In this document: piece after piece, positions 6,166 to 10,096 of the stretch
How positions within the stretch are numbered: position 1 is the first letter of the stretch
Layout of the letters: each line of letters begins with the position of its first letter
NCBI GenBank assembly: GCA_007125415.1
Contig: SLDH01000253.1
Coordinates: 1 to 10,096 of the forward strand
Source of the DNA: Roseovarius sp.
GTDB lineage: Bacteria; Pseudomonadota; Alphaproteobacteria; Rhodobacterales; Rhodobacteraceae
DNA: 10,096 nt
Reading direction: 5' to 3'
Translations under genes and position numbers: made by a program
The notes under the pieces: model-generated
Database searches by the model: none
What the model was told of the DNA's origin: nothing
The model's input: only the letters and a program-made list of their open reading frames with translations

Positions 6166-6513
6166 TCATGTCTGGCCGTCACCGGCCCGATTGTCGCTGG
6201 TTTCCGGGGCGTCGTTGCTGGCCCAACCGCCATTGGCGATCAACCCCTTGATGCGTTCCTGATCATATTCCGTGTCAAGCCTTGCCGCTTCGGTTGCGGC
6301 GACCGTCTCGGCGTCTCCCTCGACGGGGTAGGGCGCGGCCTTGCGCCATTCGGCGAGATAATCATCTGTTTCCGCCGCGCCCGTTTTCATGGCGGCACGG
6401 TCGATGGCCTGCTCGAATCGCTCCGGCAACTGAACCTTGGCGCCGCGACGACCCTTGCCGACAATCACCTGTGCCGGAATATCGCGCCAATATACGATCG
6501 TGACATCAACCAT
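6166..6513 (-). CDS. Small PF13769-type 'virulence factor' domain protein
   Basis: A 115-residue soluble acidic protein. The N-terminal half (VTIVYWRDIPAQVIVGKG, then KVQLPERFEQAIDRAAM, then DDYLAEWRKA) matches the Virulence_fact domain (PF13769), which I recall as common in Rhodobacterales next to folate/corrinoid genes. The name comes from the C-terminal region of a staphylococcal conserved virulence factor and says nothing about virulence here; the biochemical role is unknown. After about residue 75 the sequence is low-similarity and acidic, with a polar tail. AGAGGA lies 7 nt before the ATG at 6513. The gene is the first of a three-gene minus-strand operon with the MetF-like and methyltransferase genes. 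It is divergent from the GTA genes across a 322-bp gap. Confidence 0.75.
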   Translation of the reverse strand: MVDVTIVYWRDIPAQVIVGKGRRGAKVQLPERFEQAIDRAAMKTGAAETDDYLAEWRKAAPYPVEGDAETVAATEAARLDTEYDQERIKGLIANGGWASNDAPETSDNRAGDGQT

Positions 6514-6778
6514 GGTCGAATCCTCTTGAGCGGTTGCCCCTCAATAGGGCACCGGCGGCGCGGCGCGGGGTCGATTTTCGACTTCATGCAAGCGCTCAGC
6601 GACCATTTCAATTTATCCGCTCACGACGGCACAGGCCACAGGCCGGGAATTGAAAGTTTTTCATAAAGTCTTTTCGGACCATCGACCTGCGCTGCATGGG
6701 CGGCCGGAGAGAGCGCGCGGTGCGCTTTACCTTTCTTAAGGCTTTGGACGTCTGATGCCCTTCGAGCGGGACAGGTGA

Positions 6779-6794
6779 CACCGGACATCCGGTG
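6779..6794. promoter_or_regulatory. 16-bp near-palindrome upstream of the portal gene
   Basis: CACCGGA at 6779-6785 and TCCGGTG at 6788-6794 are perfect 7-bp inverted repeats with 2 bp between them, 41 bp before the portal ATG. A 2-nt loop is poor for an RNA hairpin, so a dimeric DNA-binding site is the better reading. No bound protein can be named from sequence alone. Confidence 0.35.
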
Positions 6795-6820
6795 ATCTGA
6801 CCCGGGCAGGAAGCGTGAGC

Positions 6821-6826
6821 AAGGAG
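6821..6826 (+). promoter_or_regulatory. Shine-Dalgarno of the portal gene
   Basis: AAGGAG lies 9 nt before the ATG at 6836. A GTG at 6815 in the same frame would swallow this site and has only a close, weaker AGGAA before it, so 6836 is preferred. Confidence 0.6.
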
Positions 6827-6835
6827 CAAGAGCGG

Positions 6836-8026
6836 ATGATCAGTAATTTCTTCCGTCGTGACGTCAGCGTCGCCGCATCGGTGCCCGAAGCCAAGGCGAG
6901 CGCCAGTGGACGGGTGATCGCATGGCCTGGGGCGGGGCGGGTGGCGTGGAGCCCGCGCGACGGGGCCTCGTTGACGCGCACGGGGTTTGTCGGCAATCCG
7001 GTGGGATTTCGCTGCGTCAAGATGATTGCCGAGGCCGCCGCCGCGCTGCCACTCGTATTGCAATGTGAAGAGACCCGTTTTGCCTGTCATCCGCTACTCG
7101 ACGTGATCGCCCGCCCCAACCCGGCCCAGGGACGGGCCGAGTTGCTCGAAGCTCTCTACGCCCAGATTCTGCTGAGCGGTAATGGCTATGTCGAGGCGGT
7201 TAGCGGTGACGTGGGCGCACCGGCGGAGTTGCATGTGCTGCGCAGCGACCGGATGAGCGTGATCCCCGGCCAGGATGGCTGGCCTGTGGGTTATGAATAC
7301 GCGGTTGGCGGGCGCAAGCACCGGTTTGACGTGAGTGCCGGGCACCCGGTGATCTGTCATGTGAGGAGTTTCCATCCGCAGGATGATCACTACGGTCTCT
7401 CGCCGCTTCAGGCGGCGGCGCAGGCGGTGGATGTGCATAACTCCGCATCACGCTAGTCAAAGGCGCTTCTCGACAATGCAGCGCGGCCTTCGGGCGCGAT
7501 CGTCTTCAAGGGCGCCGAAGGACAGGGCACCCTTTCGACGGATCAGTATGACCGGCTGGTGAGCGAGATGGAGAGCCATCATCAGGGCGCGCGTAATGCC
7601 GGGCGGCCCATGCTGCTCGAAGGCGGGCTTGACTGGAAGCCGATGGGTTTCAGCCCGTCGGACATGGAATTTCAGAAGACCAAGGAAAGCGCCGCGCGGG
7701 AAATCGCGCTGGCCTTCGGGGTGCCGCCGATGCTGTTGGGGGTGCCGGGGGATGCGACCTATGCCAATTACCAGGAGGCCAACCGCGCCTTCTACCGGCA
7801 GACCGTGTTGCCGATGGCGCAACGGGTGACGGCGAGTCTCGGCTTCTGGCTTTCCGGCTTCACCGGAGAGACGCTGGTGCTGAAACCCGACATGGATCAG
7901 GTGCCCGCGCTCTCGGCCGAGCGTGATGCCCAGTGGAGCCGTATCGCCGGGGCGGATTTTCTCACGGATGCCGAAAAGCGCCAAATGCTGGGGTTGCCCC
8001 CATTGGAAGAAGGCGATGACGCATGA
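6836..8026 (+). pseudogene. GTA phage portal protein (g3-type) with in-frame amber stop at codon 207
   Basis: In RcGTA-type gene transfer agents this HK97-family portal forms the dodecameric DNA channel at the capsid vertex and binds terminase and the neck. Read through the stop, the gene has 396 codons, about the size I expect for GTA portals. The first part carries GFVGNPVGFRCVKMIAEAAA, then LLSGNGYVEAV and LQAAAQAVDVHNSASR. After the stop, in the same frame, come SKALLDNAARPSGAIVF, FGVPPMLLGVPGDATYANYQ and FYRQTVLPMAQRV, all typical of HK97 portals. TAG occupies 7454-7456 between CGC and TCA. Homologues as I recall them have Trp there, so a single TGG-to-TAG change explains it. No frameshift or second lesion is seen, and no good ribosome site restarts the second half. 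The 3' end overlaps g3.5 as ATGA. Pseudogene is the simplest reading; suppression or a sequencing error are alternatives. Confidence 0.85.
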
Positions 8027-8325
8027 GCGAGCCCGATGACCCGGTCAGCGTGACGCAGGTCTACGCGTCGTTCGAGAGCACCCAGACCATGTTTCGTCAT
8101 GTGGAAAAGCGGCTGACCTCGCTGGAGCTTTCTGTTGCAGCGATGGAGACGGAGCGCGCGGTCAGTGAAGAAAAACGCAAGTTCATGGACGCACGGTTCA
8201 ATCATATCGACCGGCGGTTGGACAGGATCGACGGGCATATGACGCGGCTGGTCTGGCTGATCATTGCGGCCATCATCGGAGCGCTGATGTCGTTCATGAT
8301 GCAAGGGGGCGTGTTCCGGCTTTGA
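8023..8325 (+). CDS. Small GTA protein between portal and protease (g3.5 position)
   Basis: A 100-residue protein with a charged helical N-terminal part (about 14-72, heptad-like Leu/Ile/Met spacing, likely coiled coil) and one C-terminal membrane segment at about 74-93 (TRLVWLIIAAIIGALMSF). It ends with a few residues after the segment, which gives a tail-anchored look. Its position between portal and prohead protease is that of the small orf g3.5 in Rhodobacterales GTA clusters, whose function is unknown to me. Its ATG overlaps the portal TGA by 4 bp (ATGA), so its translation would normally be coupled to the portal gene. The portal's amber codon may therefore reduce its expression by polarity. 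Confidence 0.75.
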   Translation: MSEPDDPVSVTQVYASFESTQTMFRHVEKRLTSLELSVAAMETERAVSEEKRKFMDARFNHIDRRLDRIDGHMTRLVWLIIAAIIGALMSFMMQGGVFRL

Positions 8326-8372
8326 TGCGGACACCCCTGGGGAAAGCAAGCGTCCGAGCGGCGCGCCGAGGT

Positions 8373-8378
8373 AAGGAG
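8373..8378 (+). promoter_or_regulatory. Shine-Dalgarno of the prohead protease gene
   Basis: AAGGAG lies 6 nt before the ATG at 8385. The same frame is open from a TTG at 8322 overlapping the previous stop, but that start would add 21 basic residues absent from the fold and has no such site. Confidence 0.65.
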
Positions 8379-8384
8379 AAAGAC

Positions 8385-8939
8385 ATGCAGGGCGAGACAG
8401 ATCTCGAGCACAAGTTCTGCCGTTTCGAGGCGGAGGTGACCGTGCGGGATGAATGGATGCTCGAAGGCTATGCAAGCCGCTTCGGCACGCCTGATCAGTC
8501 CGGTGATGTGGTGGCGCGGGGCGCCTATGCCGCATCCCTCGGGCGGCTGGCGTCGGAAGGGCGTCAGGTAAAGATGCTGTGGCAGCATGATCCGGCCCAG
8601 CCCATCGGTGTCTGGGACGAGGTGCGTGAGGACGAGATCGGGCTTCACGTGAGGGGCCACCTGCTGAAAGAGGTGGCGCGCGCGCGAGAAGCTGCGGCGC
8701 TGATCGCGGCGGGTGCCATTGACGGGCTGAGCATCGGCTACCGCACGCTTCGGGCCACAAAGAGCGAGAAGGGCCAGAGGCTCCTCACCGAGTTGGAGTT
8801 GTGGGAGGTGTCACTGGTGACCTTTCCGATGCTGCCGACGGCGCGGGTCGGGGCCAAGGGCGAGACGCTCGATGCCGCTGCCCTGCAGGATCTGGCGCAG
8901 GCTTTCCATGCCGCGCGACAGGAGCTGGCGCAGATGTAG
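8385..8939 (+). CDS. HK97-type prohead protease (GTA g4-type, peptidase family U35/S78)
   Basis: A 184-residue maturation protease that cleaves the N-terminal scaffold of the major capsid protein inside the prohead. Family signatures are EGYASRFGTPDQSGDVVARGAY near the N-terminus, the catalytic His in MLWQHDPAQPIGVW, a helix with AREAAALIAAGAIDG, the catalytic Ser in GLSIGYR, and the acidic LWEVSLVTFPMLP segment with the third active-site residue. Length is normal for the family. The gene starts 59 bp after g3.5 and is followed after 34 bp by the capsid gene, the standard GTA order. No lesion is visible, so the enzyme should be intact even though the portal gene is interrupted. Confidence 0.9.
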   Translation: MQGETDLEHKFCRFEAEVTVRDEWMLEGYASRFGTPDQSGDVVARGAYAASLGRLASEGRQVKMLWQHDPAQPIGVWDEVREDEIGLHVRGHLLKEVARAREAAALIAAGAIDGLSIGYRTLRATKSEKGQRLLTELELWEVSLVTFPMLPTARVGAKGETLDAAALQDLAQAFHAARQELAQM

Positions 8940-8973
8940 CGCCTGAACGACCACCCCTAACCCGAAGGACCGA

Positions 8974-10096
8974 ATGATGAGCAAGACCGAGGTGAAGTCT
9001 CGGCCCGGTGGAGACATGTCTCCGGTGGCCGAAGTGAAATCTGCAGTCACAGATTTCATGAGCGATATCAGAGCCTTTCAGGCGAATATTCAAAAGAAAC
9101 TGCAACAGCAAGAAGAGAAGATGACCATGTTCGAACGCAAGTCCCAGACTGCCGCGGCCCGCCCTGTTCTGGCCCGTGCCGCGGAAGGTGAGGCCCCGCA
9201 TCAGAAGGCGTTCAACGCCTATCTGCGCTCGGGCGATGATGACGCGCTGCGCGGGCTGGCGCTGGAGGAAAAGGCGCTTTCCACGACCGTGGCCGCAGAT
9301 GGCGGCTATCTGGTGGATCCGCAGACTGCTGCAATGATCAAGTCCACCCTCTCCTCTACGGCCTCGATCCGTGCCATCGCGAATGTCGTCAGCGTGGATG
9401 CCACCAGCTATGACGTGCTGATCGATCATAGCGACGTGGGCCATGGATGGGCGACCGAGACAACCGCCGTGACCGAGACGGGGACGCCCGCGATCGATCG
9501 TATCAGCATTCCGCTGCACGAGCTCTCGGCGCTGCCCAAGGCGTCGCAACGCTTGCTGGACGACAGTGCGTTCGACGTTGAATCCTGGCTTGCCGGACGC
9601 ATCGCGGACAAATTCGCGCGTGCGGAAGCCTCGGCCTTTGTGGCGGGCGATGGGCTGGACAAGCCCAGAGGTTTCCTGACGCATCCTTCCGTTGATGATG
9701 ATGTCTGGACCTGGGGCAACCTGGGCTACGTGCCGACAGGGGCCAACGGTGCCTTCGATGAGGCTGACGCTCTGATCGATCTGGTCTATGCGCTGGGCGC
9801 GCAATACCGGGCCAATGGCACCTTCGTCATGAACTCGAAAACCGCGGGCACCGTGCGCAAGATGAAGGATGCCGATGGCCGCTTCCTGTGGGCTGACGGG
9901 CTTGCCGCCGGTGAGCCGGCGCGCCTGCTGGGCTATCCGGTTCTCATTGCCGAGGACATGCCGGATATCGCCACGGATGCGATGGCCATCGCCTTCGGTG
10001 ACTTCGCAGCGGGTTACACGGTGGCCGAACGCCCGGACCTGCGGGTGCTGCGCGATCCGTTCTCGGCCAAGCCGCATGTGCTGTTCTACGCCACCA
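8974..10096 (+). CDS. HK97-type major capsid protein (GTA g5-type), 3' end outside the window
   Basis: The frame is open from ATG ATG at 8974-8979 to the window edge: 374 codons, probably lacking only about 25 of a ~400-residue protein. GAAGGA at 8964-8969 is 4 nt from the first ATG and 7 nt from the second, so 8977 may be the true start. Residues about 20-60 (VKSAVTDFMSDIRAFQANIQ, then KKLQQQEEKM and the following segment) form a charged coiled-coil scaffold (delta) domain, normally removed by the prohead protease. The capsid core begins near FNAYLRSGDDDALRGL with KALSTTVAADGGYLVDP, then STASIRAIANVV, LSALPKASQRLLDD and the AEASAFVAGDGLDKPRGFL motif, and later GYPVLIAEDMPDI and AFGDFAAGYTV, all of the HK97 gp5 fold. 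It is the coat protein of the GTA particle. No stop or shift is visible. Confidence 0.92.
   Translation, partial: MMSKTEVKSRPGGDMSPVAEVKSAVTDFMSDIRAFQANIQKKLQQQEEKMTMFERKSQTAAARPVLARAAEGEAPHQKAFNAYLRSGDDDALRGLALEEKALSTTVAADGGYLVDPQTAAMIKSTLSSTASIRAIANVVSVDATSYDVLIDHSDVGHGWATETTAVTETGTPAIDRISIPLHELSALPKASQRLLDDSAFDVESWLAGRIADKFARAEASAFVAGDGLDKPRGFLTHPSVDDDVWTWGNLGYVPTGANGAFDEADALIDLVYALGAQYRANGTFVMNSKTAGTVRKMKDADGRFLWADGLAAGEPARLLGYPVLIAEDMPDIATDAMAIAFGDFAAGYTVAERPDLRVLRDPFSAKPHVLFYAT

Larger units (their letters stand above)
6514..6835. other. 322-bp divergent intergenic region between the C1 operon and the GTA genes
   Basis: It must contain the promoter of the minus-strand C1 operon and whatever drives the plus-strand head genes. 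It holds two palindromes: GTCGA-TTT-TCGAC at 6570-6582 (13 bp, about 60 bp before the C1 operon start) and CACCGGA-CA-TCCGGTG at 6779-6794. Bases 6645-6675 are AT-rich (TTGAAA at 6650-6655, then CATAAA at 6662-6667), but I could not pair a convincing -35 and -10. I see no remnant of terminase (g2) or g1 coding sequence in the three plus frames, and no tRNA. Confidence 0.5.

Noticed and set aside
6650..6678. TTGAAA and CATAAA as a sigma-70 promoter for the GTA genes
   Set aside because: The two elements are only 6 bp apart, and neither has a partner at 16-18 bp spacing.
7454..7456. Programmed recoding of TAG as pyrrolysine, suggested by nearby corrinoid-methyltransfer genes
   Set aside because: Pyrrolysine use occurs in methylamine methyltransferases, not portals; no pyl genes are visible, and a TGG-to-TAG change explains the stop more simply.
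7559..8026. Second half of the portal as an independent gene starting at GTG 7559
   Set aside because: No ribosome site precedes the GTG, and the sequence is in the same frame as and continuous with the upstream portal half, including portal-like codons between the stop and 7559.
8322..8384. N-terminal extension of the prohead protease from a TTG overlapping g3.5
   Set aside because: The extension is basic and unlike the family, and AAGGAG 6 nt before the ATG at 8385 fixes the start.
8785..10077. Long minus-strand open frame opposite protease and capsid genes
   Set aside because: It is the antisense of strongly recognisable plus-strand protease and capsid genes; its long Arg/His/Gly-rich product is typical of high-GC shadows.

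Overview
The window looks like chromosome from a marine-type alphaproteobacterium of the order Rhodobacterales (Roseobacter/Rhodobacter relatives). The reasons are high GC with GC-rich third codon positions, a surE-pcm-nlpD block typical of proteobacteria, a corrinoid/folate C1 gene trio of the kind found in this order, and structural genes that match the RcGTA-type gene transfer agent (GTA) of Rhodobacterales. The assignment rests on recognised protein families, not on a database search.

Region 1 (1-3699). The window opens inside the last codons of a plus-strand DUF815-type AAA ATPase. Convergent to it lies a minus-strand block read from high to low coordinates: surE (TTG start), pcm (4-bp ATGA overlap with surE) and an NlpD-like LysM/LytM lipoprotein. 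SurE and Pcm are stress/repair enzymes. The NlpD-like protein has lost four of the five LytM metal or catalytic residues, so it is probably an amidase activator and not a hydrolase. Upstream on the same strand is a short-chain dehydrogenase with a non-canonical active site.

Region 2 (3700-4138). This is about 440 bp without a recognisable gene. It contains an 11-bp odd palindrome with a separated half-site upstream of the dehydrogenase, a short direct repeat, and a cluster of GC-rich hairpins just past the end of the next gene.

Region 3 (4139-6513, minus strand). Three tightly packed genes encode a small PF13769-type 'virulence factor' domain protein, a divergent MetF-like methylenetetrahydrofolate reductase and a pterin-binding methyltetrahydrofolate:corrinoid methyltransferase. 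Together they suggest methyl transfer between folate and a corrinoid protein encoded elsewhere. A split methionine synthase or a demethylation route are both possible.

Region 4 (6514-10096, plus strand). After a ~320-bp divergent intergenic region comes a GTA/HK97-type head-gene block: portal (g3), a small membrane/coiled-coil protein (g3.5), prohead protease (g4) and major capsid (g5, running off the end). The expected g1 and terminase g2 are not directly upstream. The portal gene carries an in-frame TAG at codon 207 with the rest of the gene intact and in the same frame. Its context suggests a TGG-to-TAG change at a conserved-looking Trp. The GTA is therefore probably non-functional or in early decay, unless the stop is suppressed or is a sequencing error. 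No tRNA, rRNA, CRISPR array or intact insertion sequence was seen.
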